NCBI RefSeq assembly: GCF_004331915.1
Contig: NZ_CP036528.1
Location: 2,524,273-2,588,272, forward strand
Direction: 5' to 3'
DNA: 64,000 nt
Origin: Ureibacillus thermophilus
GTDB lineage: Bacteria; Bacillota; Bacilli; Bacillales_A; Planococcaceae
The notes under the pieces were generated by a model that saw only the letters and a list, made by a program, of their open reading frames with translations, did no database searches and was not told the DNA's origin. Numbering within the stretch: position 1 is the stretch's first letter; each line of letters starts with the position of its first letter. This document shows, one piece after another, positions 26,924 through 39,386 of this stretch. A program made the translations under genes and the position numbers.

Positions 26924-27563
26924 TTCGAGTAGGAGGGAGTGATTAACTCCCGTCCTCTCACACCACCGTACGTACGGTTCCGTATACGGCGGTTCAATTA
27001 AGATCATTGACGCAAGTTTTTATAACTTCCGTGAATAGCTGTTCTCTTTATGCCAGTGGTCACTCCATCCCCCAAGAGGTCTTCCACGGAATCCACCGCT
27101 TCCTTCCTCAAGTGAGGTACTACGTTTTCTGTGTTCATCATGACCCACTGAATGCCAAGGGCGATTCTCTCTTAATTGTTCGGTCCTTCTTAGTTGTTCT
27201 AGACCAACTAATACGATGACCTCTGCTGACTTCTGACGGTTCAGCTACTTATCACTAAGTAGGTTATGAAGCGTACTTCACCTATCCGCCAGACCTCCCC
27301 GGGTAAGTACATGCACTTTCACACCATCTATCCGCCTCATTTACTCGATATGACCTTCGACAGAAAGAGCTTTGTTTTGTTTTGCAAACTCACTCAATCA
27401 TACCTAGCCTTGTATGAAGTTCGTGTTCCTCAGACCGGTGTTTTGCCTCCAGCTTCCTTCAGATTCCGCGTCATCACGGACATCCTTACGTTGAGCTAAC
27501 CTCTACTTCTGTCTTCGGGGTTCGGGACTTACACCCTATCGTTCATGTACATGCCGGGCGCAC
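26924..27563 (-). mobile_element. ORF-less group IIC intron, 640 bp
   Basis: Minus strand starts GTGCGCCCGGCATG and follows the O.i.I1-type group IIC layout: domain I with the GGTGTAAGTCCC and GAACACGAACTTCAT segments, the ACCCGGGGAGGTCTG and GTCAGAAGTCAGCAGAGGTCA region, domain V and domain VI with an unpaired A. Domain IV keeps only about 200 bases, with a short frame starting ATGATGAACACAG that breaks off. The reverse transcriptase is deleted. The splicing core looks largely complete. It lies directly after the terminator shared by the acyl-CoA synthetase gene. Confidence 0.85.
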
Positions 27564-27568
27564 ATATA

Positions 27569-27603
27569 GAAAGCAGGGCAACGTGCGCCCTGCTTCTTTT
27601 TTA
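27569..27603. terminator. bidirectional terminator, intron target
   Basis: Stem AAGCAGGGC / GCCCTGCTT followed by CTTTTTT on the plus strand. It ends the acyl-CoA synthetase transcript from the minus strand and any cysHC read-through from the plus strand. The group IIC intron starts 5 bases beyond it. Confidence 0.8.
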
Positions 27604-27647
27604 TTAGGAGAAGGTTTTGGGAATTACAAGCTTAATTGCAATCACAA

Positions 27648-28763
27648 TTATTTTGCTTTCATCTTCCATTCTTCTTCTTGCAGTTGTCTCCATAAAATTT
27701 TTCCGCTTGCTGTTGTTGGCAATGTTTTTCTAAACTCTATAATTCTTGGGTACTTATAAGCGGCCATTTGCCCTTTTGACCATTCAATAATTTCCTCTTC
27801 CGTTACCTTTCCAACATAGTCATCATTTAAAATGACAAATGCCTTTACCGTTTCACCTCGTTTTGGGTATGGAACGCCGACAACACAAGCTTGCTGAATC
27901 GCTGGATGTTTATACAAAATGGACTCCACTTCCGTAGGCCACACTTTAAAGCCAGATGCATTAATCATCCGTTTGACACGGTCCACAATAAAGAAGTATC
28001 CTTCCTCATCCACCCGTCCAATATCGCCAGTGCGGAAAAATTTTTTCCCATCTAGTTCAACAAAAGCTTGTTCTGTTTCTTCAGGCTGATTATAGTATCC
28101 TTTAAATACTTGAGGACCGTTTACAACAATTTCTCCTACTTCACCTACTCCTAGTTCTTTCAAAGTCACAGGATCTATGATTCGCGCATCTACTTCAAAA
28201 GCAGGAACTCCTAAACATTGCAGTTTTGGTCGATCAGGCGGATTAAAGTGCGTATGGGAAATGGTTTCAGATAGCCCATAGCCTTCTACAAACTTTAAGC
28301 CAGTAGCCTCAAATAATTTTTCGCCCACCGCTTCCGGCAAAGGAGCGCCTCCCCCAGCAATAACTGAAAGGGAAGATAAATCGTATTCTCTTAATTTGGG
28401 ATTCGCCAAGAAATCAATCACCATTGTGCTAATATTAATCCAGTGGGTGCATTTATAATCTTGAATAAATTGAACGGCGTGTTCTCGGTTCCATCTTGTT
28501 AAAATAACCATTGCAGACCCTGTAAAAATTGGCGCATGCATACTATGCACCATGCCTGTCACATGGAATAAAGGCAAAGTCGTTAAATGAACGGCATCAG
28601 ATGTAGTATTTAGCCAATAGCTTGCACTTACAACATTGGCTTGAACTGTTTCATTTGTATGGATGCAACCTTTAGGCAAACCGGTAGTGCCTGAAGTGTA
28701 TGGCAAAACTATTACATCATCGCTTTTCCCTTCATAAGGAAAAGGCGTTATTGTTTCTTCTAA
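27648..28763 (-). pseudogene. acyl-CoA synthetase, C-terminal part (interrupted gene)
   Basis: 371 residues of an AMP-forming fatty-acyl-CoA synthetase: the P-loop-like PYTSGTTGLPKG, the GYGLSETIS motif, FRTGDIGRVDEEGY and the C-terminal catalytic Lys in TASGKILWR. The reading frame continues exactly from the N-terminal part at 29416-29946 once the 652-bp IS relic is removed, giving about 548 residues, normal for the family. An in-frame ATG inside the relic could allow expression of this piece alone, but it lacks the N-terminal domain. Confidence 0.85.
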
Positions 28764-29415
28764 GGGGCTGTCCGAAAAGTCGATTGAATCGACCTTCGGC
28801 TCAGCCCTTTTTTCTGTTTTTAGGGTACAAAAAAATCGTCCTTTTTTATAGAATGAAATTGACAATAAACTTAATAAACTAGTTTATTAGAAGTGTATTT
28901 GATAGTGAAAAAGTGTTCAATCCAAATGAGCGGAATCTGTTGATTTTATTTTATCGTTTACATCTCAACGAGTGCTTTTATTTTTTTGTGTGTATTTTGA
29001 TTTACTCGTAATGTTGTAATTTCTCGGTTAGGTATTTTTTCTTGCTGATTAAAAAATTTTTTCCAATTTTTTCTTTCAGTATTCTCCTCAATAGTATTTT
29101 TATTAATAATTTTCACTGTACCAATATTCTTTTTATTATTTGAGCATTTTGCACATTTTTCAACCCAAGAGTCATAAGGTTTTCTAAAGCATAAAAAAGG
29201 ACTTCACCCCTTATTTGTAGAATTTTTGAAGTGACGAAACAACAAAAAATTCAAAAGGAGGAAGTCACTTTGTATATTCTACAAGAAAGCCTATTTTCCT
29301 TTGAAGAACTGCAAAAATTCCCAAACCAATTTCAAAAATAAGGAAACAGAGCGAATGGAAAAACTCATTGTTTTCTCCATTCGCTCTGTTTTTATGGACT
29401 TTTTAGACAAGCCCC
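28764..29415. mobile_element. IS1182-like relic, 652 bp
   Basis: The ends are inverted repeats: GGGGCTGTCCGAAAAGTC and, from the right, GGGGCTTGTCTAAAAAGTC. Inside on the plus strand is a ribosome binding site AAAGGAGG and a 23-codon frame from TTG at 29270 (LYILQESLFSFEELQKF) that resembles the start of IS1182-family transposases, then stops. Almost all of the transposase is gone. A strong terminator-like stem (29346-29396) and a folded left end remain. No target duplication is obvious (flanks taa and ttt). It splits the acyl-CoA synthetase gene. Confidence 0.65.
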
Positions 29416-29946
29416 TTTGAGATTTTCTTTTCTAGGAGCAGTTAATTCGCTTGATAAATTGTCAATCTTCAATTCTTCCGGCAAATAATCAGAATAAGTT
29501 GCTACAATGATATGTTCCAACGAAGTGCTTCCTTGGAGCGGTTCAATTTGAGGGAACAGCTCTTGCCCAACAATTGCTGTTTTCACTTCGCAATCTTTAA
29601 TATAATAAGAAAGTTCATTCGTCGTATTCATCGGGTTAATTGGTACAACGATCGCTCTTGCCCGCAATATCGCATAAAAAGCAATGAGATATTGTGGGGA
29701 ATTTTGCATATATAAAATCACCCTGTCTCCAGGTTGAACGTCCAATTTTTGTTGAAGGTATCCGGCTAAATTATTCACTTGCTGCAAGATTTCTTGATAA
29801 CTATACTGCGCCCCATAGTAGTAGACTGCTGTTTTATCGGGATATCTTCTTGCCGTCACCACGAGATTATCATATAGAGTTGTTTTAGGCGTCGTTAATG
29901 TTTTTGTGAGCCGTTTTGGCCAAAATTTGATATGCACTGTGTTCAA
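29416..29946 (-). pseudogene. acyl-CoA synthetase, N-terminal part (interrupted gene)
   Basis: 177 residues of the N-terminal domain (YDNLVVTARRYPDKTAVYYYG, GDRVILYMQNSPQYLIAFYAILRARAIVVPINPM). TTG at 29946 is chosen because GGAGG lies 8 bases ahead; the open frame upstream to 29982 lacks a site. Translation runs seven codons into the IS relic and stops at 29392. It is the last gene of the fatty-acid cluster transcribed from 31.8 kb. Confidence 0.82.
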
Positions 29947-29998
29947 ACGCAATACCTCCATTTCAAAATCTCGAATATTCAAAAAAATAATTTTTGTA

Positions 29999-30745
29999 CT
30001 ATAGCTTTATAGAATGTTCTGCAACAATTTTTTGCCCTTTTAAAATCGGAACAATGGGAATCGTCCCTTGCTGCGCTGCAAAGGCTAATTCATCAATGAA
30101 CTGATTTTTTTCAAATAATTTCCCGACATAAGAAGAACGGAAAATTTCAAAGGCATCACCAGCATTTCCTTTATAAAATAGAAGGGCTGCCATTGCCGCA
30201 TCGGTTAATTTCAACTGTCCATCATCATGCTCCAACAAACAGGAAAGAAAATGCCCTGCTCCATAAAAATCTTCTAAACTCAACTTTCCAGAAGTACCGG
30301 AACATATCACAAGAATCGTCTCTTCTAATCCCTGTTCCTTCACCTTTTCCGCCACAAAAGGATTATTCAATAAAGACGAAACATAAGTCCTTTTTGCACC
30401 AGAGGCTTTTCGAATCGCAACTGTACCATTCGTCGTAGATACAATTAAAGCTTTTCCCTTTACTTTTTCCCGAAGGATGGATGGACTTGGATAAACAAAT
30501 CCTTCAATGGGTTTTGCTTTACTTTCACCGGAAAGGATATATTGCCCCTCTTCATATGCTTTTGCCGCTTCCAATGCTTCCAAAGAATTCATCACCGGGA
30601 CAACTTCAGTGGCTCCATTATGCAAAGCGGAAGTGATGGTGGTCGTTGCTAGCAAGACATCCAAAACTACAACAATTTTATTTCCTTCTTTTATTTTTTC
30701 CTCATCAATTTCTTCCTTTGTTAAGAGAAGGTGAATTTTTCCCAT
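29999..30745 (-). CDS. 2-phosphosulfolactate phosphatase family protein (ComB-like)
   Basis: 248 residues with the ComB-family motifs VVLDVLLATTTI (about 27-38), SGESKAKPIEGF and STTNGTVAIRKA. ComB removes phosphate from 2-phosphosulfolactate, giving sulfolactate; in methanogens this feeds coenzyme M, and in spore-forming bacilli sulfolactate accumulates in spores. It sits between an APH-family gene and the split acyl-CoA synthetase gene on one transcript, an unexpected place. AAAGGGG precedes ATG at 30745. Another substrate is possible. Confidence 0.8.
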   Translation of the reverse strand: MGKIHLLLTKEEIDEEKIKEGNKIVVVLDVLLATTTITSALHNGATEVVPVMNSLEALEAAKAYEEGQYILSGESKAKPIEGFVYPSPSILREKVKGKALIVSTTNGTVAIRKASGAKRTYVSSLLNNPFVAEKVKEQGLEETILVICSGTSGKLSLEDFYGAGHFLSCLLEHDDGQLKLTDAAMAALLFYKGNAGDAFEIFRSSYVGKLFEKNQFIDELAFAAQQGTIPIVPILKGQKIVAEHSIKL

Positions 30746-30774
30746 TATGCCGCCCCTTTGTTTGACAATGTTTC

Positions 30775-31839
30775 CTATGAATTTAGCTTTTCATTGATAT
30801 AAACGATAAGAGATTTTACTAATTGACCAAACTTGGCAAAACGTTCATCCCTCGTTTGCCCTTTCTTGTAGCGATAGTAAATTTGCTGGGCAATGACCGC
30901 TAATTTAAAATAAGCAAAGAGCATATAAAACTGCATATTGTCCACATCGCGTTTGCTTTTCTTTGCATAGGCTTCGATAAATTCATCCCTTGTCATAAAC
31001 CCATCCATTACTGTAATAAGGGGTTCCCCAAACATTACTTTCAACAGTTTCGGGTCATCGCCTTGCACCCAATAACTCATGGCAACCCCAAGATCGGCAA
31101 GCGGATCGCCTACTGTCGTCATCTCCCAATCAAATAATCCAACCATTTTCGTTAATTCTTCATTAAACATGGCGTTGTTGAATTTATAATCATAATGAAT
31201 AATCGTTGCTTCATCCCGTAACGGTATATGCTCTGCTAACCATTTCATTACCAATTCTGCTTCTTCAATTTCATCTGTTTTAGACTTCTGAAATCTAGAA
31301 ATCCAGCCATGGACTTGCCGTTCCATAAAGCCTTCAGGTTTGCTCATCTTCACTAATTCCGTTTGTTTAAAATCGATGGAATGAAGATTGACAAGCTGGT
31401 CCACCATAATTTCCGACAACCGTCTGCCTAACTCTTTAGTTGGTTGAATATGGCTCGGAAAAGCTGTGTCTAGAAGGACTCCATGTTTTCTTTCCATTAA
31501 GAAGAAGGGGCTTCCAACAATCGACTCATCATTGGAAAACAATATTGGCTTTGGTGCAGCATCAAAAAATGGATGGATGGCAGAAATAATGTTGAATTCC
31601 CTTTCCATATCATGGGCCTTTGGTGCAACAGGTCCTAATGGCGGTCTTCTTAAAACAGCCTCCCAATCTCCTATTTTAATTTGATACGTTAAATTGGAAT
31701 GCCCAGCTGAAAATTGCAGCAATTCTAAAGGGGCATCTGGGAGATGGTCAATATTTTTTCTCAAAAAGGATTCAAGAACTTCTAAATTTAATTCTTCTCC
31801 TTTTCGCACAGGAATCGTTTCATTATAAACCCCCGCCAT
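30775..31839 (-). CDS. APH-family phosphotransferase (ACAD10/11-like)
   Basis: 354 residues of the aminoglycoside-phosphotransferase fold. The catalytic segment IIHYDYKFNNAMF and the metal site GLFDWEMTTVGDPLADLG (about 210-245) are present, as is the N-terminal SAGHSNLTYQI ATP loop. Homologues beside acyl-CoA dehydrogenases phosphorylate 4-hydroxyacyl-CoA; that fits this fatty-acid cluster, by inference. ATG at 31839 follows GGAAGGAG. A palindromic operator lies upstream. Confidence 0.8.
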   Translation of the reverse strand: MAGVYNETIPVRKGEELNLEVLESFLRKNIDHLPDAPLELLQFSAGHSNLTYQIKIGDWEAVLRRPPLGPVAPKAHDMEREFNIISAIHPFFDAAPKPILFSNDESIVGSPFFLMERKHGVLLDTAFPSHIQPTKELGRRLSEIMVDQLVNLHSIDFKQTELVKMSKPEGFMERQVHGWISRFQKSKTDEIEEAELVMKWLAEHIPLRDEATIIHYDYKFNNAMFNEELTKMVGLFDWEMTTVGDPLADLGVAMSYWVQGDDPKLLKVMFGEPLITVMDGFMTRDEFIEAYAKKSKRDVDNMQFYMLFAYFKLAVIAQQIYYRYKKGQTRDERFAKFGQLVKSLIVYINEKLNS

Positions 31840-31876
31840 CAAAATCACTCCTTCCGATTTTTTCATCCAGCCATCA

Positions 31877-31896
31877 CATACTAACCGGTTGGTATG
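31877..31896. promoter_or_regulatory. CCGGT-centred palindrome, probable TetR operator (site 1)
   Basis: CATACTAACCGGTTGGTATG, extended to a 32-base near-palindrome from 31871 to 31902. A -10-like TATACT (31905-31910) borders it. It precedes the APH-family gene. The same core lies at 34700-34719, ahead of the acyl-CoA dehydrogenase. Confidence 0.7.
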
Positions 31897-31934
31897 TGAT
31901 GGCTAGTATATAAAAAACAGCAAGAACAAATTTT

Positions 31935-32507
31935 TTAACGTTCTTCTTTTTCTATACCATGTAAAATGATTTCCGTATAAATTTCTGATACTTCTTTATC
32001 TGAAAGCGGACCATCTGGTTTAAACCACTTATAGCTCCAATTCGTCATTCCTAAAATACCTAAGGTGATGATGGATGGATTTAAATCCGAACGAAACTCC
32101 CCACTACTTATGCCTTCTTGGACTACCTTTTCAATATTGAAACGAAACTTATCTCTCTTTGGAATGATTTCTGCTAAACTTGCTTCGCTTAAATTATTCA
32201 TTTCCCTGAAGAAAATTAATGCACTTGATCCATGGGTTTTGATGCTTCGAAGCAACATATAAATAATTTCAAAAAGCTTTGTTCGATTATTTTTGCTTTC
32301 GTCGGAAATGATGTCCTCTTGAACCTTCAAAATATGGTCAATATAGTTTTGATGGATTTCCATCAACAATTCTTCTTTGCTAGAGAAATAATAATAAAAT
32401 GTTCCTTTTGTTACTCCCAACTCATCTACAATATCTTGAATGGAAGTTTCACTATACCCCTTGTTCTCAAATAATCGGATGCTTGCTTCAATAATTTTTT
32501 CTTTCAC
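31935..32507 (-). CDS. TetR/AcrR family regulator
   Basis: 190 residues. N-terminal helix-turn-helix (about 17-45, KGYSETSIQDIVDELGVTKGTFYYYFSSKEELL) and a helical ligand domain. Embedded between the SDR and APH-family genes, it probably controls this fatty-acid cluster through the two CCGGT palindromes, with an acyl-CoA as ligand; both points are inference. GTG start at 32507. Confidence 0.85.
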   Translation of the reverse strand: MKEKIIEASIRLFENKGYSETSIQDIVDELGVTKGTFYYYFSSKEELLMEIHQNYIDHILKVQEDIISDESKNNRTKLFEIIYMLLRSIKTHGSSALIFFREMNNLSEASLAEIIPKRDKFRFNIEKVVQEGISSGEFRSDLNPSIITLGILGMTNWSYKWFKPDGPLSDKEVSEIYTEIILHGIEKEER

Positions 32508-32618
32508 TCTCTAATCCCCGCAATCTTCCAATATTGTTGTCGTAATTATATCATAAAATTTTCATGCAAAATGAGCATCCCAGAAGATTGGAGGACTAGA
32601 TTCAGCGTCAATCCTTTA

Positions 32619-33392
32619 TTATTTTGCATGCATTCCGCCATCCACGATGATGATTTCACCTGTAATATAATCAGAAGCCTTTGAAGCTAGAAACAGCGCG
32701 ACACCCTTTAAATCATTTTCTGAGCCAAAGCGATTTAATGGAGTTGCTTCTAAAAAGGCATCTTTTCCTCTCTCAATGATGTCTTTTGACATTTTTGTAG
32801 GGAAAAATCCCGGAGCGATGGCGTTGACGTTGATGTTATATTGTCCCCATTTAACCGCCAAATCTTTTGTTAATGTATTGACTGCTCCTTTGCTGGCATT
32901 ATAAGCAACTGTATCCATCAGCTTCGGATCTGTTCCAATAAACCCTGCAATGGAAGAAATGTTAATAATTTTTCCCGCTCTTTGTTTAATCATTTCCCTG
33001 CCTACCGCCTGGCTCATTAAAAAGGTTCCGGTAACATTTACATTCATCACTTTTTGCCATGCTTCCAAAGGCATATCAACGGCTGGCGCTCCCCATGTTG
33101 CTCCGCTATTGTTGACTAAAATATCAATCTTCTCAAAATGATTGAGCGTTTGCTCCACCACGTTCTGTACATCTTCTGAATTCGTTACGTCACATTGTAA
33201 TGCCAACGTTTTCACACCAAGCTGCTCTAATTCATTGGCAACTTCTTGGCAAGCTTCCACTTTTCGCGAACATAAAACGACATTGGCACCCGCTTCAGCA
33301 AGGCCTGTTGCAATTTGTTCTCCAAGTCCTCGTCCTCCGCCAGTGACTATGGCTGTTTTTCCAGTGAGATCAAAAAGCTCTTTAACATGCAT
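32619..33392 (-). CDS. SDR family oxidoreductase
   Basis: 257 residues. NAD(P)-binding TGGGRGLG at 18-25, NNSGA near 92-96, catalytic Ser in NISSIAG and YNASK near 163-167. Probably a hydroxyacyl-CoA or related alcohol dehydrogenase, judging from its place after the acyl-CoA dehydrogenase; the exact substrate is open. AAGGGAAAAGT precedes ATG. Confidence 0.85.
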   Translation of the reverse strand: MHVKELFDLTGKTAIVTGGGRGLGEQIATGLAEAGANVVLCSRKVEACQEVANELEQLGVKTLALQCDVTNSEDVQNVVEQTLNHFEKIDILVNNSGATWGAPAVDMPLEAWQKVMNVNVTGTFLMSQAVGREMIKQRAGKIINISSIAGFIGTDPKLMDTVAYNASKGAVNTLTKDLAVKWGQYNINVNAIAPGFFPTKMSKDIIERGKDAFLEATPLNRFGSENDLKGVALFLASKASDYITGEIIIVDGGMHAK

Positions 33393-33474
33393 ACTTTTCC
33401 CTTCTTTCTTTATTTTCTTTTGAAAAAATAAAACGCTTACATAAAACGATGTTCGATTCTGGAATTCTATTTCA

Positions 33475-34683
33475 TTATTGATATTTTTTTAGTTCCAGTT
33501 TTGCAATTTGTCTTTTGTGCACTTCATCTGGCCCATCAGCGATTCTTAACGTGCGAGAATTTGCCCACATCGCAGCGAGCGGAAAATCATCAGAAACCCC
33601 TGCTGCCCCTAATGCTTGAATCGCCCGGTCGATGACATTCAATGCAATATTCGGCGCAACCACTTTAATCATGGCAATTTCCGTCTTTGCTTCTTTGTTT
33701 CCAACTGTATCCATCATATAGGCAGCTTTTAAAGTCAACAGTCTTGCTTGTTCAATTTCAATTCTTGATGTGGCAATCCAATCGCGAACGACTCCTTGTT
33801 CTGCCAATGTTCTTCCAAAAGCCACACGATTTAATACCCGCTTGCACATGATTTCAAGGGCGCGTTCAGCAGCACCAATCAGTCTCATGCAATGATGAAT
33901 TCTTCCTGGCCCTAGCCTTCCTTGGGCGATGGCAAATCCTTTCCCTTCTCCCCAGATGATGTTCTCTGCTGGCACCCGAACATTTTCAAAGGTAATTTCC
34001 CCGTGGCCATGTGGAGCATGGTCATATCCAAACACCGGAAGCATTCGTTCAATTTTGACACCTGGTGTATAAAGGGGAACAAGAATCATGGATTGCTGCT
34101 CATAACGGTTGGCATTCGGGGTTGTTTTTCCCATCACTATGGCAATTTTGCATCGAGGATCCCCTGCGCCCGAAGACCACCATTTTCTTCCGTTAATTAC
34201 ATATTCATCTCCATCGCGCACAATGCTCGCTTCAATATTCGTCGCATCCGATGAAGCCACATCCGGTTCTGTCATTGCAAAACATGAGCGTATTTCTCCA
34301 TTGAGCAATGGAATAAGCCACTCTTTCTTTTGTTGTTCAGAACCATATCTCACTAGCACTTCCATATTTCCCGTATCCGGCGCATTGCAGTTAAACACTT
34401 CCGGCGCTATTAGCGAACGGCCCATAATTTCACATAAAGGAGCATATTCTAAATTGGTTAGTCCTGCTCCATATTCGCTGTCTGGCAAAAACAGATTCCA
34501 AAGCCCTTGCTCTTTTGCCTTTTCCTTTAATTCTTCGATAATGGGCGGCACGGCACTCCACCTGTTTTCTTGTTGGATTAGCTGTTCTTCATATACTTTT
34601 TCGTTTGGATAAATGTACTCTTCCATAAAATGGTTTAATTTTTTGATTAATTCCTCCACTTTTGGAGAAAAGGAAAAATCCAT
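33475..34683 (-). CDS. acyl-CoA dehydrogenase
   Basis: 402 residues. FAD enzyme that forms the enoyl-CoA in beta-oxidation. [18 protein letters not shown] and the [18 protein letters not shown] stretch are FAD/substrate motifs; [17 protein letters not shown] closes the chain. The N terminus is longer than in short-chain members, like the ACAD10/11-type C-terminal domain. ATG at 34683 follows AAAGGAG at nine bases. First gene of the cluster, behind a good promoter with an operator at its start site. Confidence 0.9.
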   Translation of the reverse strand: MDFSFSPKVEELIKKLNHFMEEYIYPNEKVYEEQLIQQENRWSAVPPIIEELKEKAKEQGLWNLFLPDSEYGAGLTNLEYAPLCEIMGRSLIAPEVFNCNAPDTGNMEVLVRYGSEQQKKEWLIPLLNGEIRSCFAMTEPDVASSDATNIEASIVRDGDEYVINGRKWWSSGAGDPRCKIAIVMGKTTPNANRYEQQSMILVPLYTPGVKIERMLPVFGYDHAPHGHGEITFENVRVPAENIIWGEGKGFAIAQGRLGPGRIHHCMRLIGAAERALEIMCKRVLNRVAFGRTLAEQGVVRDWIATSRIEIEQARLLTLKAAYMMDTVGNKEAKTEIAMIKVVAPNIALNVIDRAIQALGAAGVSDDFPLAAMWANSRTLRIADGPDEVHKRQIAKLELKKYQ

Positions 34684-34699
34684 TTTAATCAACTCCTTT

Positions 34700-34719
34700 C
34701 ATACTGACCGGTTGGTATG
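34700..34719. promoter_or_regulatory. CCGGT-centred palindrome, probable TetR operator (site 2)
   Basis: CATACTGACCGGTTGGTATG, shared with site 1. It lies at the transcription start just downstream of the -10 of the acyl-CoA dehydrogenase promoter, a repressor position. Confidence 0.75.
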
Positions 34720-34733
34720 TTACGTTTAATTTT

Positions 34734-34761
34734 AGTATACAAGTTTTTTAGAATTAATCAA
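34734..34761 (-). promoter_or_regulatory. promoter of the acyl-CoA dehydrogenase cluster
   Basis: -35 TTGATT (34756-34761) and -10 TATACT (34734-34739), 16-base spacing, immediately upstream of operator site 2. The rest of 34762-34925 shows nothing I can name. Confidence 0.7.
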
Positions 34762-34925
34762 TCCGTTTTCTGAAAATTTTTACAGTTATTTTAGTATAGC
34801 ATTTTGATTGAATTTGGGACAATTCAGTCATTCTCAGTGAAATATTAGCCAACTGAAAATCCTCAGCTATATTGCCTGTGGATATTCACCATGCTCATGA
34901 ACATATTTGTGTTTATGTATATTAA

Positions 34926-34959
34926 AAAAATCGAGTGCAGCAAAATGCACTCGATTTTT
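34926..34959 (-). terminator. suf operon terminator
   Basis: Perfect 14-base stem AAAAATCGAGTGCA / TGCACTCGATTTTT with T-rich minus-strand tail, after sufB. Confidence 0.85.
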
Positions 34960-34985
34960 ACAGGTAAAGCGTACGTTTAATAGGT

Positions 34986-36383
34986 TTATCCAATCGAACC
35001 TTCCATTTCAAATTTAATTAAACGGTTCATTTCTACCGCGTATTCCATTGGTAGTTCGCGAGTAAATGGTTCAATGAAGCCCATAACGATCATTTCTGTC
35101 GCTTCCTGTTCAGAAATGCCGCGGCTCATCAAGTAGAATAATTGTTCTTCGGATACTTTGGATACTTTCGCTTCGTGCTCAAGGGACACGTTGTCATTCA
35201 TAATTTCGTTGTATGGAATAGTATCGGAAGCAGATTCATTATCCAAAATCAATGTGTCACATTCAATATTCGCGCGGGCGCCGCTTGCTTTAGGACCGAA
35301 GCGGACAATACCGCGGTATGTTACTTTACCGCCTTGTTTTGAAATGGATTTTGACACGATTGTGGATGAAGTATTCGGCGCTAAGTGGATCATTTTCGCA
35401 CCAGCGTCTTGGTGTTGTCCTTTACCTGCTAAGGCGATGGATAATGTCATGCCGCGAGCGCCTTCACCTTTCAAGATGCAGGCAGGATATTTCATTGTAA
35501 GTTTTGAACCGATATTACCGTCAATCCATTCCATTGTTCCGTTTTCTTCAACGATTGTACGTTTTGTTACCAAGTTGTACACGTTGTTGGACCAGTTTTG
35601 GATTGTTGTGTAGCGGCAGTAAGCATCTTTTTTCACAATGATTTCTACAACCGCTGAGTGCAGAGAGCTTGTTGAGTAAACTGGCGCCGTACATCCTTCT
35701 ACATAATGCACGTGTGCCCCTTCATCCACAATAATCAATGTACGTTCGAATTGTCCCATATTTTCAGAGTTGATGCGGAAGTATGCTTGAAGCGGCGTAT
35801 CCACTTTTACGCCAGGCGGCACATAGATAAATGAGCCCCCAGACCAAACAGCCGTATTCAATGCAGCAAATTTGTTATCAGATGCTGGCACCACTGTTCC
35901 CCAATACTTTTTGAACAATTCTTCGTTTTCTTTAAGAGCTGAGTCTGTATCTTTGAAGATAATCCCTTTTTCTTCCAGTTCTTTTTTCATGTTATGGTAA
36001 ACTACTTCAGATTCGTATTGGGCGGAAACACCAGCTAAATATTTTTGTTCCGCTTCAGGAATACCTAAACGGTCGAACGTTCTTTTAATTTCTTCAGGCA
36101 CTTCATCCCAAGAGCGTTGTGTTGTTTCAGTTGGTTTTACATAGTAAGTGATTTCATCGAAGTTTAATTCGGATAGGTCGCCACCCCATTGTGGCATTGG
36201 TTTTGAGTAGAATATTTCAAGGGCTTTTAATCGAGCCTCGAGCATCCATTCAGGTTCGTTTTTCATTGTTGAAATTTCACGGACGATTTCTTCGGTTAAT
36301 CCACGTTTTGAACGGAATATCGAAACGTCCTTATCACGGAAACCGTATTTGTAATCACCAATATCAGGCACATTTTTTGCCAT
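34986..36383 (-). CDS. sufB: Fe-S cluster assembly scaffold SufB
   Basis: 465 residues. Beta-helix scaffold of the SufBC2D complex, where clusters are built. [19 protein letters not shown], the [22 protein letters not shown] stretch and the [23 protein letters not shown]-terminal region are typical. ATG at 36383 follows GGAGGAG at five bases. Last gene of sufCDSUB, as in other Firmicutes. Confidence 0.97.
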   Translation of the reverse strand: MAKNVPDIGDYKYGFRDKDVSIFRSKRGLTEEIVREISTMKNEPEWMLEARLKALEIFYSKPMPQWGGDLSELNFDEITYYVKPTETTQRSWDEVPEEIKRTFDRLGIPEAEQKYLAGVSAQYESEVVYHNMKKELEEKGIIFKDTDSALKENEELFKKYWGTVVPASDNKFAALNTAVWSGGSFIYVPPGVKVDTPLQAYFRINSENMGQFERTLIIVDEGAHVHYVEGCTAPVYSTSSLHSAVVEIIVKKDAYCRYTTIQNWSNNVYNLVTKRTIVEENGTMEWIDGNIGSKLTMKYPACILKGEGARGMTLSIALAGKGQHQDAGAKMIHLAPNTSSTIVSKSISKQGGKVTYRGIVRFGPKASGARANIECDTLILDNESASDTIPYNEIMNDNVSLEHEAKVSKVSEEQLFYLMSRGISEQEATEMIVMGFIEPFTRELPMEYAVEMNRLIKFEMEGSIG

Positions 36384-36403
36384 GTTTTCTCCTCCGTTCA
36401 AAG

Positions 36404-39367
<2,964 letters not shown>

Positions 39368-39386
39368 CTTAAATCGTCCTCCTACA

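Noticed and set aside
27007-27499. Plus-strand frames of 70-77 codons
   Set aside because: They are antisense to the group IIC intron RNA and have no ribosome binding site.
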